Assembly: GCA_963775825.1 (NCBI GenBank)
Contig: CAVZKY010000037.1
Location: 124,001 to 188,000 of the forward strand
Reading direction: 5' to 3'
Length of the DNA stretch: 64,000 nt
From: Bog-532 sp963775825
GTDB taxonomy: Bacteria; Actinomycetota; Actinomycetes; Streptosporangiales; Streptosporangiaceae
Of this stretch, positions 1-8,742 are shown piece after piece. The notes below the pieces were generated by a model. The model saw nothing but the letters and a program-made list of their open reading frames with translations. It made no database searches and was not told where the DNA came from. The translations under genes and the position numbers were made by a program. Position 1 is the first letter of the stretch; the number at the start of each line of letters is the position of its first letter.

Positions 1-309
1 ACGAATGTGATCGCCTTCAGCCTCTGGTACTGGGACCTCGACCGCGGCGGTGCCGCGTCCCGGGCCCATCATCCGGACCGGAACCCGGCGTTCGTCTTCC
101 CGGAGATGCAGCACTCGGCGTACGTGCCCGCCACCTGGGTACCCCGGTTCGTCGACTACCTGTCGCTGGCCTTCTGGACCGCGACCGCGATCAGCCCCAC
201 CGATATCTCAGCGATCAGGCCCTGGGCCAAGCTGCTCATGATGCTCGAGGCGGCCTGCTCGATCGTCCTAGCCGCACTCGTCATCGCCCGCGCGATCAAC
301 GTGCTCTAG
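1..309 (+). CDS. Membrane protein, C-terminal part (5' end outside window)
   Basis: The reading frame is open from the first base to a TAG at 307-309, so only about the last 102 residues are present. Visible features are a YWDLDRGG motif near the start, a central SLAFWTATAISPTD segment, and a final hydrophobic helix that ends RAINVL. This pattern occurs in an uncharacterised actinobacterial multi-pass membrane family whose C-terminal half has two membrane segments around a conserved SPTD turn; the loop-helix layout is reminiscent of small ion-channel modules, but no function is established. It is followed by a repeat-bearing gap that it shares with the convergent bioB. Family assignment is from memory of the motif. 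Confidence 0.6.
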   Translation, partial: TNVIAFSLWYWDLDRGGAASRAHHPDRNPAFVFPEMQHSAYVPATWVPRFVDYLSLAFWTATAISPTDISAIRPWAKLLMMLEAACSIVLAALVIARAINVL

Positions 310-597
310 CGTCCAGACGTGTGCGATCGCCCGGAGGCGGTCTCCGGCGACTTGTGCCGGGGTGCCCCGTCGGGTGCGGCGCGCTGACCCCGGCGAACCT
401 CCATTGGGAGACGCCTGCCCGGTAACCCGGACGACAGCTGAGCCCGGCTGCGCCGCCGCCCACGATCGGCCCGCCCCCGCACCGCTCACCGCCGCGCCCC
501 CGCGCTGTGGCCTGACCGGTAAGCAGGTGCCCCTGGGGCTGCTGTAACTCCTGAGTCATTTTTCGCGCCGTAACCCGCGTCCACGTCAGCGGCCACC

Positions 598-760
598 CGG
601 CTTACCGGGTGCATTCTCAGGGAAATTCACTGAAGATGCTCCCCGAAGTACCGGCGCCCCGGCCGGGGCACCTCCAGCGTCACAGCAGACCCAACGCGGC
701 TCAGCAGCCCCCGATCCGGCCCGACGTTAAGGCTCAAGTCCGCAGCATCTGCGGAAAACC
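598..760 (+). repeat. Dispersed intergenic element, copy A
   Basis: About 160 bp matching 31937-32085 (same strand) and 55880-56023 (opposite strand). Shared blocks run in the same order: GGGTGCATTCTCAGGG, ATGCTCCC, a GC-rich CCGGCGCC..GGGGCA hairpin, TCCAGCGTCACAG, ACGCGGCTCAGC, and CGTTAA/CGTTCAA. Copies differ by several 1-3 base indels, so a conserved protein frame is excluded. It sits in the convergent gap between two gene 3' ends. Small non-autonomous element, structured RNA or processing/termination element are all possible. Confidence 0.8.
739..755. terminator. Hairpin at the end of element copy A
   Basis: TCCGCAG-CAT-CTGCGGA forms a perfect 7-bp stem with a 3-base loop, followed by AAAACC on the plus strand. 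It lies between convergent genes and could serve as a bidirectional terminator. Copy C of the element has a related but shorter GCGG/CCGC pairing at the equivalent place. Confidence 0.45.
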
Positions 761-841
761 GAGGCCGTACCGTCGCGGGCCGGAGCGGGGGCCGGGGCCG
801 AAGGGGCGGGACCCGGCCGCGGTGCGAGGGGGCCCCGGAGC

Positions 842-1915
842 TTAAGGGCGGGTCAGGTGTTGGCGGGGAGCTGCGGTGCCGGCGCCGCGGCGGCGGACCT
901 TGACCAGGTCGCGGCGATGCTCGGGCAGGGTGGGCTCGGCGGCGCCCTCGACGGTGAAGCCCGCGTCGGCGATCATTTCCAGGTCCTGGTGGCCGGCCTG
1001 GCCCTCGCTGGTGAGGTAGTCGCCCAGGAAGATCGAGTTCGCGATGTGCAGGGCGAGCGGCTGCAGGCTGCGCAGGTGGATCTCCCGGCCGCCGGCCAGC
1101 CGGACCTCCGCGTCCGGGGTAACGAACCGGACCATGGCCAGGATGCGCAGGCAGCGCTGCGGGGTCAGGGTCCAGTTGCCCGCCAGCGGTGTCCCCTCGA
1201 ACGGGATCAGGAAGTTGACGGGCACCGAGTCCGGGTTGAGCTCACGCAGCGCGAAGGCGGCCTCCACCAGGTCCGCGTCGCTCTCCCCCAGGCCGGCGAT
1301 CAGCCCGGAACAGGCGGACAGTCCCGCGGCGGCGGCCTGGCGCACGGTGTTCACCCGGTCGCCGAAGCTGTGCGTGGTGCAGATGTCGCCGTAGTGGGCC
1401 TCGGCGGTGTTCAGGTTGTGGTTGTAAGCGTCGGCGCCCGCCCCGCGCAGCCGCTCCGCCTGGTCCTGGGTGAGCAGCCCGAGGCACACGCAGACCTCGA
1501 CCTGCGGATGCTCCGCCTTGAACGTGGTGATCATTTCCGCGACCCGGGTGATGTCCCGGTCGGCCGGCCCCCGGCCGCTGGCCACCAGGCAGACCCGCTT
1601 CGCCCCGGCCGCAACCCCGGCCCCGGCACTGGTCAGCACGTCCTCCGGCTTGAGCCAGGTGTACTTCAGCACGTCGGCGGCCGAGCCGAGCCGCTGCGAG
1701 CAGTAGAAGCAGTCCTCGGGGCACAGCCCGCTCTTGACGTTGATCAGGAAGTTGAGCTTGACCCGCCGCCCGAAGTACCGCTGGCGTACCCGGAACGCCG
1801 CCGCTACGACCTCCAGCAGCTCGTCGTCACTGCTGGCCAGGACGGCCAGTGCCTCGTCCCGGCCCGGGGGCTCACGATTGAGCGCCTTCTCCGCCAGTGC
1901 GTCAAGCCACTGCAT
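842..1915 (-). CDS. bioB: Biotin synthase
   Basis: Radical-SAM enzyme inserting sulfur into dethiobiotin, the last step of biotin synthesis; cytosolic. The 357-residue protein carries the SAM 4Fe-4S motif CPEDCFYC at about residues 65-72, the YNHNLNT segment, and the VNFLIPFEGTPLAG and RLAGGRE motifs that bind the 2Fe-2S cluster and substrate in this family. The frame is open 30 codons further upstream, but I place the start at the ATG at 1915: AAAGGA lies about 9 bases before it and MQWLDAL is where the homologous part begins. No bioA/D/F neighbours are visible. It is divergent from the dehydrogenase at 2046. Length and motifs are normal. Confidence 0.95.
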   Translation of the reverse strand: MQWLDALAEKALNREPPGRDEALAVLASSDDELLEVVAAAFRVRQRYFGRRVKLNFLINVKSGLCPEDCFYCSQRLGSAADVLKYTWLKPEDVLTSAGAGVAAGAKRVCLVASGRGPADRDITRVAEMITTFKAEHPQVEVCVCLGLLTQDQAERLRGAGADAYNHNLNTAEAHYGDICTTHSFGDRVNTVRQAAAAGLSACSGLIAGLGESDADLVEAAFALRELNPDSVPVNFLIPFEGTPLAGNWTLTPQRCLRILAMVRFVTPDAEVRLAGGREIHLRSLQPLALHIANSIFLGDYLTSEGQAGHQDLEMIADAGFTVEGAAEPTLPEHRRDLVKVRRRGAGTAAPRQHLTRP

Positions 1916-2045
1916 CAATCGCTGTCCTTTCGCCCGAATCCCCGGCACACCCGAGGCTGACGGTATCAGCACCTCACCGGGTCCCCCGATGGCGAGTAGT
2001 CTCACCTTCGGCTCGTCCGGCCCTCCACGACGGGAGTTCGCCCCG

Positions 2046-3032
2046 ATGCGAATCGCGATCCTCGACGACTACCAGGACGTCGCGCTCTCCTACGCCGACT
2101 GGGACAGCCTGCCCGGTAAGCCGGAGATCACCGTGTTCACCGAGCACATCGAGCGGCACGAGGCGCTGGCCGCGGCGCTCAGCCCGTTCGACGTCATCGT
2201 GGCGATGCGGGAGCGGACCGCTTTCGGCGCCAGCCTGCTGTCGCTGCTGCCGCAGCTCCGGCTGCTGGTGACCACGGGGATGGCCAACGCCGCCATCGAT
2301 ATCGCCGCGGCCCGGGAACGCGGGGTCACGGTCTGCGGGACCGGGGGCAGCCCATTCGCGACGCCCGAGCTGGCCTGGGGCCTCATCCTGGCCCTGGCCC
2401 GGCATATCCCCGCGGAGGACCAGCGGATGCGGTCCACCGGTGGAGCGGGCGGGGCCGCCGTTGCCGTCCGCGGCGGCTGGCAGCACACCATCGGCCGGGG
2501 CCTGCATGGACGGCAGCTGGGCATCGTCGGGCTGGGACGCATCGGGCAGCAGGTGGCCGCCTACGGCCGGGCGTTCGGCATGCGGGTCGCGGCCTGGAGC
2601 CAGAACCTGAGCCCCGATCAGGCGCACGCGGCGGAGGCCGAGCCGGTGAGTAAGGAAGAGCTGTTCTCCAGCTCGGACTTCGTCACGGTGCACTACAAGC
2701 TCAGCGAACGCAGCCGGGGGCTGGTCGGCGCGGCGGAACTGGCCCTGATGAGGCCCACCGCGTACCTGGTCAACACCTCCCGCGGCCCGCTCGTCGACAG
2801 CAGCGCGCTGGTAGCGGCGCTGCGGAAGGGGACGATCGCCGGGGCCGGGCTGGACGTCTACGACACCGAGCCGCTGCCCCTGGGCGACTCGCTGCGGCTG
2901 GCGCCGAATACGGTGCTCACGCCGCACCTGGGCTACGTCACCGACGACACGTACCGGGTTTTCTACGGTGAGGCGGCGGAGGACATCGCGGCCTTCGCGC
3001 AGGGCGACCCCATCCGCGTGATCGATCCCTAA
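2046..3032 (+). CDS. D-2-hydroxyacid dehydrogenase family protein
   Basis: NAD-dependent oxidoreductase of the D-isomer-specific 2-hydroxyacid dehydrogenase superfamily (phosphoglycerate/glycerate dehydrogenase-like), 328 residues. It has a split substrate domain around a Rossmann domain with GLGRIG at about residues 162-167. Catalytic positions are recognisable: Arg in NTSRG, Glu in DVYDTEPLP and His in TPHLGY. The true substrate cannot be read from sequence; no serine-pathway genes are nearby. The frame is open far upstream into bioB antisense, but the ATG at 2046 starts a normal MRIAILDDYQ N-terminus and follows a GGGAG. A slightly low-complexity GGAGGAAVAV loop lies at about 132-141. Confidence 0.9.
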   Translation: MRIAILDDYQDVALSYADWDSLPGKPEITVFTEHIERHEALAAALSPFDVIVAMRERTAFGASLLSLLPQLRLLVTTGMANAAIDIAAARERGVTVCGTGGSPFATPELAWGLILALARHIPAEDQRMRSTGGAGGAAVAVRGGWQHTIGRGLHGRQLGIVGLGRIGQQVAAYGRAFGMRVAAWSQNLSPDQAHAAEAEPVSKEELFSSSDFVTVHYKLSERSRGLVGAAELALMRPTAYLVNTSRGPLVDSSALVAALRKGTIAGAGLDVYDTEPLPLGDSLRLAPNTVLTPHLGYVTDDTYRVFYGEAAEDIAAFAQGDPIRVIDP

Positions 3033-3275
3033 CTGGCGGCCCTTCGGGACGGCGCCTGGCCTCCCTGCGGGGACCCTAACTGGCATCCTCAGGGGACCGC
3101 GCGTGACCTGCCCTACGGGCCAGGCCGGCACGGTCACGGCGGCCGTGGGTCCAGTGAGGGCGTAAGGGGCACGATCAGGGGGGCGGTGGGCCCGCGAACC
3201 GGGCGAGGTCGGCCCGTCAGGGTCCTCGCTAGGACCGGCGTGGATAGGTAGCACCGGAGTGCTGGCTTGTGGCCC

Positions 3276-4124
3276 TCAGCGAGCGGTCCAGCCGCCGTCG
3301 AGCACCCAGGACGAGCCGTTCGCAAACGACCCCCACTCGCTGCACAGGAACGCCACGAGCTCGGCGACTTCAGCCGGTTCGATGAGCCGCTTGATGACGG
3401 GCTCGGACAGCATGATGTCGGTCACGACCCGGTCGGCGGGGATGTCATGTATCCGTGCCTGGTCGGCGATCTGCTTCTCCACCAGCGGCGTGCGGACGTA
3501 GGACGGGCAGACCGTGTTGGACGTGACGCCCTTCGGGCCGCCCTCCAGCGCGATCACCTTGGACAGGCCCTCCAGGCCGTGCTTGGCCGCCACGTAGGCG
3601 GACTTGTACTCCGACGCCCGCAGTCCGTGCACCGAGGAGATGTTGACGATCCGCCCGTATCCCTGGTCGTACATGTGCGGCAGCGCGGCGCGGCTCAACC
3701 GGAACGGCGCTTCCAGCATCACGGCCAGCAGCAGCCGGAACTTCTCCGGCGGGAACTCGTGCACCGGCGAGACGAACTGCAGCCCGGCGCAGTTGATGAG
3801 GATGTCCGCCTCGCCCGCCAGGCCCTCGGCGTCGAAGTCCGGGTTGGCCAGGTCGACGCCCCACGGCTGGCCGCCGATCTCGGCGGCCACGGTCTTGGCC
3901 CTGTCCAGGTTGAGATCGGCCACGATGACGTGCGCCCCGGTCTGCGCCAGCCGGGCCGCGCAGGCCGCCCCGATACCGTTCGCGCCACCGGTGACGACCA
4001 CCCGGCGGCCGCTGAGGTCAAGTCCGGGAACGCCCGGGGCCGCGGGCGAGACCCCGGGCCCGCCGGGCTGGGCCGCGCCGCCGGGCTGGGCCGCGCCGCC
4101 GGGGGAAGGAGCCGCGCCGGGCAT
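3276..4124 (-). CDS. Short-chain dehydrogenase, 3-hydroxybutyrate dehydrogenase-like
   Basis: Classical SDR of 282 residues. The cofactor motif TGGANGIG, the NCAG-type strand, catalytic Ser in NISSVHG and the YVAAK active-site motif are present. The segments SEYKSAYVAAKHGLEG and CPSYVRTPLVEKQI match D-3-hydroxybutyrate dehydrogenases, which interconvert 3-hydroxybutyrate and acetoacetate. The first 35 residues are an unusual Pro/Gly/Ala tract with three near-copies of PGGAAQ, generated by a DNA tandem repeat at about 4040-4115. The start ATG follows a strong GGAGGT that lies inside the last codons of rnj, only three bases before, so translation is coupled to rnj. Confidence 0.85.
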   Translation of the reverse strand: MPGAAPSPGGAAQPGGAAQPGGPGVSPAAPGVPGLDLSGRRVVVTGGANGIGAACAARLAQTGAHVIVADLNLDRAKTVAAEIGGQPWGVDLANPDFDAEGLAGEADILINCAGLQFVSPVHEFPPEKFRLLLAVMLEAPFRLSRAALPHMYDQGYGRIVNISSVHGLRASEYKSAYVAAKHGLEGLSKVIALEGGPKGVTSNTVCPSYVRTPLVEKQIADQARIHDIPADRVVTDIMLSEPVIKRLIEPAEVAELVAFLCSEWGSFANGSSWVLDGGWTAR

Positions 4125-4127
4125 GGC

Positions 4128-5813
4128 CTAGACCTCCACCACGACCGGAATGATCATGGGGCGGCGGCGGTAGTGGTCGCTCACCCACCGTCCCACGGTC
4201 CGGCGCACCAGCTGCTGGATCTGGTGGGAATCGGTGATGCCCTCGGCGGCCGCCCGGGCCAGCGCCTCCTCAATCCGGGGCCGGACCTCGGCAAACGCCG
4301 CCTCGTCGATACCCGAGCCGCGGGCGTGCATCTCCGGCGGGGCCACCATCTTGCCGCTGGTCGAATCGAGCACGATCACCACGGAGACGAACCCCTCGTC
4401 GCCGAGGATCCGGCGGTCCTTGAGCTGCTCGTCGGTGACCTCACCCACCGACAGGCCGTCCACGTAGACGTAGCCGCAGGGCACGGCGCCGGCGATGGTG
4501 GCCTGGCCCTCGACGAGGTCGACCACGACCCCGTCGTCCGCGATCACGATGTTGCCCTCCGGGACGCCGCTGAGCGCGGCCAGCCGGGCGTGTGATCGCA
4601 GGTGGCGCCATTCCCCGTGGATGGGCATGAAGTTGCCCGGCTTGGTCACGTTCAGGATGAACAGCAGCTCGCCGGCGTGCGCGTGGCCGGACACGTGCAC
4701 CAGGGAGCTGCCCTTGTGCACCACCCGGGCGCCAAGCCGGGTCAGGCCGTTGATCACGCGGTAGACGGCGGTCTCGTTGCCCGGGATCAGCGACGAGGCC
4801 AGAATGACCGTGTCGCCTTCGGCGATCCGGATCGGGTGGTCACGGCCCGCCATCCGGGACAGCGCAGACATCGGCTCGCCCTGCGACCCGGTCGAGATCA
4901 GCACCACGTCCTGCGGCGGCATCTCCTCGGCCTCGCGCATGTCGACCAGCATGCCGCCGGGCACCCGCAGGTAACCCAGGTCACGGGCGACGCCCATGTT
5001 GCGCACCATGGACCGGCCGACGAACGCGACCTTGCGGCCGTGCTCCGCCGCCGCGTCCAGGACCTGCTGCACGCGATGCACGTGGCTGGCGAAGCAGGCG
5101 ACGATGATGCGCTTGCTGGCGGAAGCGAACACCTGGTCCAGGACGGGAGCGATCTCCCGCTCGCTGACCACGAACCCCGGTACCTCGGCGTTGGTGGAGT
5201 CCGACATGAGCAGGTCGACGCCATCGGCGCCGAGCCGGGCGAACCCGCCGATGTCGGTGAGCCGGTGGTCCAGCGGGAGCTGGTCCATCTTGAAGTCGCC
5301 GGTGTGCAGCACCAGCCCCGCCGGGGTGCGGATGGCGACCGCGAGCGCGTCGGGGATCGAGTGGTTCACCGAAAAGAACTCGAGGTCAAACGGGCCGGCC
5401 TGCTGCCTTGTGCCCTCGGCAACCTCGTCGACGACCGGGGTAATGCGGTGCTCGGTGAGCTTGCTCTTCACCAGCGCGAGCGTCAGCCGGGACCCGATGA
5501 GCGGGATGTCGGCGCGGTTGCGCAGCAGGTACGGCAGGGCACCGATGTGGTCCTCGTGGGCGTGCGTCAGCACCACCGCGTCGATGAGGTCGAAGCGGCC
5601 CTCCAGGTAGCGGAAGTCAGGCAGGATCAGGTCGACGCCCGGCTGGTCGGGCTCGGGGAACAGGACACCGCAGTCGACGACGAGCAGGCGGCCGTCGTAC
5701 TCGAAGACGGTCATGTTCCGCCCGATTTCGCCGAGGCCGCCCAGGGCGACGAGACGCAGGCCGCCTTCGGCCAGCGGCGCGGGCAGGGGAAGTTCGGGGT
5801 GGGGATGACTCAC
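4128..5813 (-). CDS. rnj: Ribonuclease J
   Basis: Metallo-beta-lactamase fold ribonuclease with 5'-3' exonuclease and endonuclease activity in mRNA decay and rRNA maturation. The 561-residue protein has the metal motif THAHEDHIG at about 83-91, further ligands in HTGDF and the SDSTNAE segment, the beta-CASP domain (ACFASHVHR, ISTGSQGEP), HVSGHAH, and a C-terminal domain ending in RRRPMIIPVVVEV. It starts at a GTG. Gene order dapA > rnj is typical of actinobacteria. It overlaps the ribosome site of the following SDR gene. Everything expected for a full-length enzyme is present. Confidence 0.95.
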   Translation of the reverse strand: MSHPHPELPLPAPLAEGGLRLVALGGLGEIGRNMTVFEYDGRLLVVDCGVLFPEPDQPGVDLILPDFRYLEGRFDLIDAVVLTHAHEDHIGALPYLLRNRADIPLIGSRLTLALVKSKLTEHRITPVVDEVAEGTRQQAGPFDLEFFSVNHSIPDALAVAIRTPAGLVLHTGDFKMDQLPLDHRLTDIGGFARLGADGVDLLMSDSTNAEVPGFVVSEREIAPVLDQVFASASKRIIVACFASHVHRVQQVLDAAAEHGRKVAFVGRSMVRNMGVARDLGYLRVPGGMLVDMREAEEMPPQDVVLISTGSQGEPMSALSRMAGRDHPIRIAEGDTVILASSLIPGNETAVYRVINGLTRLGARVVHKGSSLVHVSGHAHAGELLFILNVTKPGNFMPIHGEWRHLRSHARLAALSGVPEGNIVIADDGVVVDLVEGQATIAGAVPCGYVYVDGLSVGEVTDEQLKDRRILGDEGFVSVVIVLDSTSGKMVAPPEMHARGSGIDEAAFAEVRPRIEEALARAAAEGITDSHQIQQLVRRTVGRWVSDHYRRRPMIIPVVVEV

Positions 5814-6029
5814 GTTGCTCTATTCCGCTCTGTTTCAGATGGTCCCGGCCGGTACGGGTCTCAGGTCAGGGCCTCTGTCCGTCATGCTTTCGATCACTCC
5901 TCTTTCAACATCATGATTGGTTGAGGCCTTCCCGCCGGCCCGGGGCGCGGAATACTCGGGGTGCCCGGCAGGCGGCCGGTGCGCCCGCCTCGCGTGCGCG
6001 AGGCGGGTCCGTCCGGCCTGCTCTATCCG

Positions 6030-6968
6030 TCAGGATCCGCCGTCCGGCAGCTTCAGGCCGCCCAGCTCGAGGTCCTCGCGCAGCCGCCGGACCTCCGCCG
6101 GCGTCGCGCTCTCCAGCGGCGGGCGCACCGGGCCACCGGGCAGCCCGAGCATGGCCAGCGCGGCCTTGGCCATGACCAGCCCCTGGTTGCGGAACATGCC
6201 GGTGTACACGGGCAGCAGAGACAGGTGCAGTTCCCGGGCCCGGCCGGTCTGCCCGGCCTCGAACTCGTCGATCATCTTGTGCAGCAGGTCCCCGACGACG
6301 TGCCCGACCACGCTGACGAACCCGACGGCGCCGAGGGACAGCCACGGCAGGTTGACCATGTCGGTGCCGCAGTAGTACACGAGGTCGGTCTGGGCGAGCA
6401 CCTGCGAGGTGGCGGCCACGTCGTCCTTGGCGTCCTTGACGCCGACGATGCGGGGGTGCTCCGCCAGCCGGATGAGCGTCTCGGTGGCGATCGGCGTCCC
6501 GGTGCGCGCGGGTATGTCGTACAGCAGCACGGGTAGCTCGGCCGCGTCCGCCACCGCCCGGAAGTGCCTGAGCAGGGCGTGCTGCGGCGGCTTGCTGTAG
6601 TACGGGGTGACGACGAGCAGCCCGTCCGCGCCGGCCCGCTCCGCCTGGCGGGCGAGCTCCCGGCTGTGGGCCGTGTCGTTGGTGCCGACGCCGGCCACGA
6701 TGGAGGCCCGGTCACCGACCGCCTCGACCACCGTGCGGAGCAGCCGGTCCTTCTCCTCGTTGCTGGTAACGGGGGCCTCACCGGTGGTGCCGCTCACGAC
6801 CAGGCCGTCGTTACGCATGTCGTCGACGAGGAAGGACGCCAGGCGTGCCGCCCCGTCGTAGTCGACGGCGCCGTCCGCGGTCATCGGCGTGACCATCGCG
6901 GTCAGCATCCGGCCGAACGGTGCCGTGGCCGGCGCGGCCGGCGCTTCAGCAGGCGTGGAAGACGTCAT
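6030..6968 (-). CDS. dapA: 4-hydroxy-tetrahydrodipicolinate synthase
   Basis: Condenses pyruvate and aspartate semialdehyde in the lysine/diaminopimelate pathway. The 312-residue TIM-barrel protein has the GTTGEAPVTS pyruvate-binding motif, the YYSKPPQ loop, catalytic Tyr in LLYDIPARTG and the Schiff-base Lys in GVKDAKDD. A roughly 18-residue Ala/Pro-rich N-terminal extension precedes the barrel. It lies upstream of rnj on the same strand, 216 bp apart. The start is the ATG at 6968; only a weak GGTCGG is seen upstream. Confidence 0.94.
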   Translation of the reverse strand: MTSSTPAEAPAAPATAPFGRMLTAMVTPMTADGAVDYDGAARLASFLVDDMRNDGLVVSGTTGEAPVTSNEEKDRLLRTVVEAVGDRASIVAGVGTNDTAHSRELARQAERAGADGLLVVTPYYSKPPQHALLRHFRAVADAAELPVLLYDIPARTGTPIATETLIRLAEHPRIVGVKDAKDDVAATSQVLAQTDLVYYCGTDMVNLPWLSLGAVGFVSVVGHVVGDLLHKMIDEFEAGQTGRARELHLSLLPVYTGMFRNQGLVMAKAALAMLGLPGGPVRPPLESATPAEVRRLREDLELGGLKLPDGGS

Positions 6969-7281
6969 GTACCGACCGTACCCGCCGGGCGCGCACCCGC
7001 GTAGTCAACCTGCCGCCACATCCCGGCGGGATCCTGCCAATCTGCCCGCATAACGCTCAGCGACGGCGAGCGGCGGTTCCCGGGCGGGTCGACTCTCTCA
7101 TCCGCGAAGGGTGATGCGGCCAGGGCGGGGTGGCGCAAGGGTTGAGCACAAGCGGCACTGGCCGCGACTCCGACATGGGAAGTCACCATGGCATCTGCAA
7201 CCATCAGATCGGGCAGCGGGGCGAACGGCCGCCACCCGGAAGGCCGCGGCTTGGGGCCGCCAGCGAAAACGGAAGATGATC
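6969..7281. promoter_or_regulatory. Divergent promoter gap, dapA / DUF6325 operon
   Basis: 313 bp between two divergent starts. It contains one copy of the shared palindrome at 7096-7116. The frame upstream of the DUF6325 start stays open across much of the gap but shows no ribosome site or recognisable protein, so I read it as non-coding. Confidence 0.5.
7096..7116. promoter_or_regulatory. Shared palindrome site 1
   Basis: Exact match to TCAYCC-N5-GGRTGA: TCATCC (7098-7103), spacer GCGAA, GGGTGA (7109-7114). It lies 166 bp before the DUF6325 start and 128 bp before dapA. The same spacer GCGAA recurs at site 7 (41072). Confidence 0.65.
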
Positions 7282-7740
7282 ATGACGAGCGTATCTTTGG
7301 ATGAACTGGGCCCCGTCGACTACGTCGTCGTCGAGTTCCCAGCCGGGGCGAGCAACTTCACCGGCGAGATGGCGGCGGAGTTGCGGGCTCTGGTCGACTC
7401 CGGCACCATCCGCGTGATCGACGTGCTGATCCTCACCAAGGATGCGGACGGTACCGTCGAGGCGACGGAACTTTCCGACATCGGTGAGCTCGGAGAACTG
7501 GAGACCATCGCGGCGGAGCTGGCGGAACTGCTGGCCGAGGAGGACGTAGAGCATCTCGCCGCCGCCATGGAGCCCGGCAGTACCGCCGGGGTGCTCATCT
7601 GGGAGAACCTGTGGGCTGCGCCGTTCGCGTCGGCGGCGCGGCGCTCCGGCGGCCAGCTGATCGCCGACGGGCGCATTCCCCTTCAGGCCATCATCGCCTC
7701 GATCGAGGCGGATGAAGCAACCGAAACGACAGGAGACTGA
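7282..7740 (+). CDS. DUF6325 family protein
   Basis: A 152-residue acidic protein with the family opening LGPVDYVVVEFP, a central DVLILTKDADG strand, an acidic helix rich in Glu/Ala (ELAELLAEEDVEHL) and the motif GVLIWENLWAAPFA. Homologues are widespread in actinobacteria, often next to a very small basic or SHOCT-containing protein, and the function is unknown. Two ATGs are in frame (7276, 7282); I take 7282 because GGAAG then sits six bases upstream. It is the first gene of a probable three-gene operon with the 54-residue protein (2-base gap) and a flavodoxin, downstream of palindrome site 1. Confidence 0.8.
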   Translation: MTSVSLDELGPVDYVVVEFPAGASNFTGEMAAELRALVDSGTIRVIDVLILTKDADGTVEATELSDIGELGELETIAAELAELLAEEDVEHLAAAMEPGSTAGVLIWENLWAAPFASAARRSGGQLIADGRIPLQAIIASIEADEATETTGD

Positions 7741-7742
7741 CC

Positions 7743-7907
7743 ATGCCACTGAGGCCAGCACGTGCCGGAAGAGTCGGCGTCATCCGCGCGCCAGTCGCGA
7801 AGACCGCCGTCGTAGCCTCCGCCGTCACACCTGGGCGAGCCCCGGTGGCCAAGACCGCCGTCGTCGCCGCGGCCGTCACACCCAGGGTGGGCCGCCGCCG
7901 AATCTAG
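7743..7907 (+). CDS. 54-residue basic protein with an internal duplication
   Basis: A short gene starting two bases after the DUF6325 stop, preceded by AGGAGA. The product is very basic and consists mostly of two near-identical 15-residue units, APVAKTAVVASAVTP and APVAKTAVVAAAVTP, flanked by MPLRPARAG and RVGRRRI. The units are hydrophobic with one Lys each and could form short membrane-associated helices. Tiny basic partners of this sort commonly follow DUF6325 genes, which supports a real gene although no function is known. The DNA repeat covers about 7788-7887. Start, ribosome site and operon position are clear; the role is not. Confidence 0.65.
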   Translation: MPLRPARAGRVGVIRAPVAKTAVVASAVTPGRAPVAKTAVVAAAVTPRVGRRRI

Positions 7908-7921
7908 GGCGGCTGATCAAG

Positions 7922-8617
7922 ATGGGCCAGCCATCCACCGCCGCGACGCCTTCGGTCCTCATCGTCTACTACTCCTACACTCAGCAGACCCGGAGGGTGG
8001 CTGAGGAGATGGCCGGCGTGCTTCGAGGCCGCGGCTGCGCGGTCAATCTGGCGGCGATCGAGTTCACCGACCCGCGCTACGTGAAGCGCTTCAAGGAGTT
8101 CCCGATGCCACGCCCGTTCCTTGAGGTCGTGGCGATGATCCCCGCCGAGCTGCGCCGCCGCCCGGCCCAGATCCGCATCCCCGACATCGTGACGGAACAG
8201 AACTACGACCTGGTGTGCATCGGCTCTCCGACCTGGTGGCTGTCGACCGACGTCCCGATCCGGTCGTTCCTCGAGTCGGACACCGCACGCCAGGTGCTGA
8301 CTGGCACGCCTTTCACCGCTGCCGTCTGTTGCCGCCGGTACTGGCGTCACAACCTCAAGACCGTGCGCAGGCTCGGGACCAAGAGCGGCGGTATCTTCGC
8401 CGACGGCATCCACTTCCGCTATCAGGGCGGCCAGGTGCGCTCTCTGCTGTCGCTGCTCAGCTACCTCGGGTCGGGCGAATACCGGGACCGATACCTCGGC
8501 GTCAAGATCCCGCCGACCAACCTGCAGAACTACCACCTGGACGCGGCACGGACATTCGCGGACGGGCTGGCGGACCAGCTTCTGGCCGGCAGCAAAGGCG
8601 CCCATGCCAAAGGGTAG
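7922..8617 (+). CDS. Flavodoxin family protein
   Basis: 231-residue flavodoxin-like FMN protein. The N-terminal phosphate loop YYSYTQQTRRVA, preceded by strand VLIVY, and the GSPTWWLSTDVPIRSFL loop that contacts the flavin ring are clear. A longer insertion than in electron-carrier flavodoxins suggests an NAD(P)H-dependent quinone-reductase-like or dialkylrecorsinol-like flavoprotein rather than a simple carrier. It follows the 54-residue gene by 14 bases with ATG at 7922, so it probably belongs to the same stress operon. C-terminus is complete. The partner and substrate cannot be deduced. Confidence 0.8.
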   Translation: MGQPSTAATPSVLIVYYSYTQQTRRVAEEMAGVLRGRGCAVNLAAIEFTDPRYVKRFKEFPMPRPFLEVVAMIPAELRRRPAQIRIPDIVTEQNYDLVCIGSPTWWLSTDVPIRSFLESDTARQVLTGTPFTAAVCCRRYWRHNLKTVRRLGTKSGGIFADGIHFRYQGGQVRSLLSLLSYLGSGEYRDRYLGVKIPPTNLQNYHLDAARTFADGLADQLLAGSKGAHAKG

Positions 8618-8742
8618 GCGGTTTGAATCCCACGATCGTCATCGCGGCCGGGGAGCTAGCCGAGGTGCTTGTCGTGTGCCGTCAGGGCCGCGACCCAGCA
8701 TGCGGGGCCGCGGTGTCGCTGAAGCTGCGGCGGTATCCCGGA

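Larger units (their letters stand above)
310..841. other. Convergent intergenic region, no gene seen
   Basis: This 530 bp gap separates the partial membrane gene from the 3' end of bioB. Open frames here are short and lack good ribosome sites. Its right half is occupied by copy A of a dispersed element (598-760, listed separately) that ends in a hairpin. A short frame starting at 609 lies inside that element, but its reading frame is not preserved in the other two copies, so I do not call it a gene. Confidence 0.6.

Noticed and set aside
609..845. Short frame MHSQGNSLKMLP... in element copy A
   Set aside because: The other two copies of the element have indels that break this frame, so it is not a conserved protein.
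857..1960. Long plus-strand frame opposite bioB
   Set aside because: Arg/Gly/Pro-rich shadow of a conserved gene; no family motif or ribosome site. The same applies to long frames opposite rnj, cydA/B, ndh, sulfatase, ettA and DUF2252.
7111..7281. N-terminal extension of DUF6325
   Set aside because: Basic low-complexity residues, overlaps the palindrome, and the family begins at LGPVDYVVVEFP shortly after ATG 7282.
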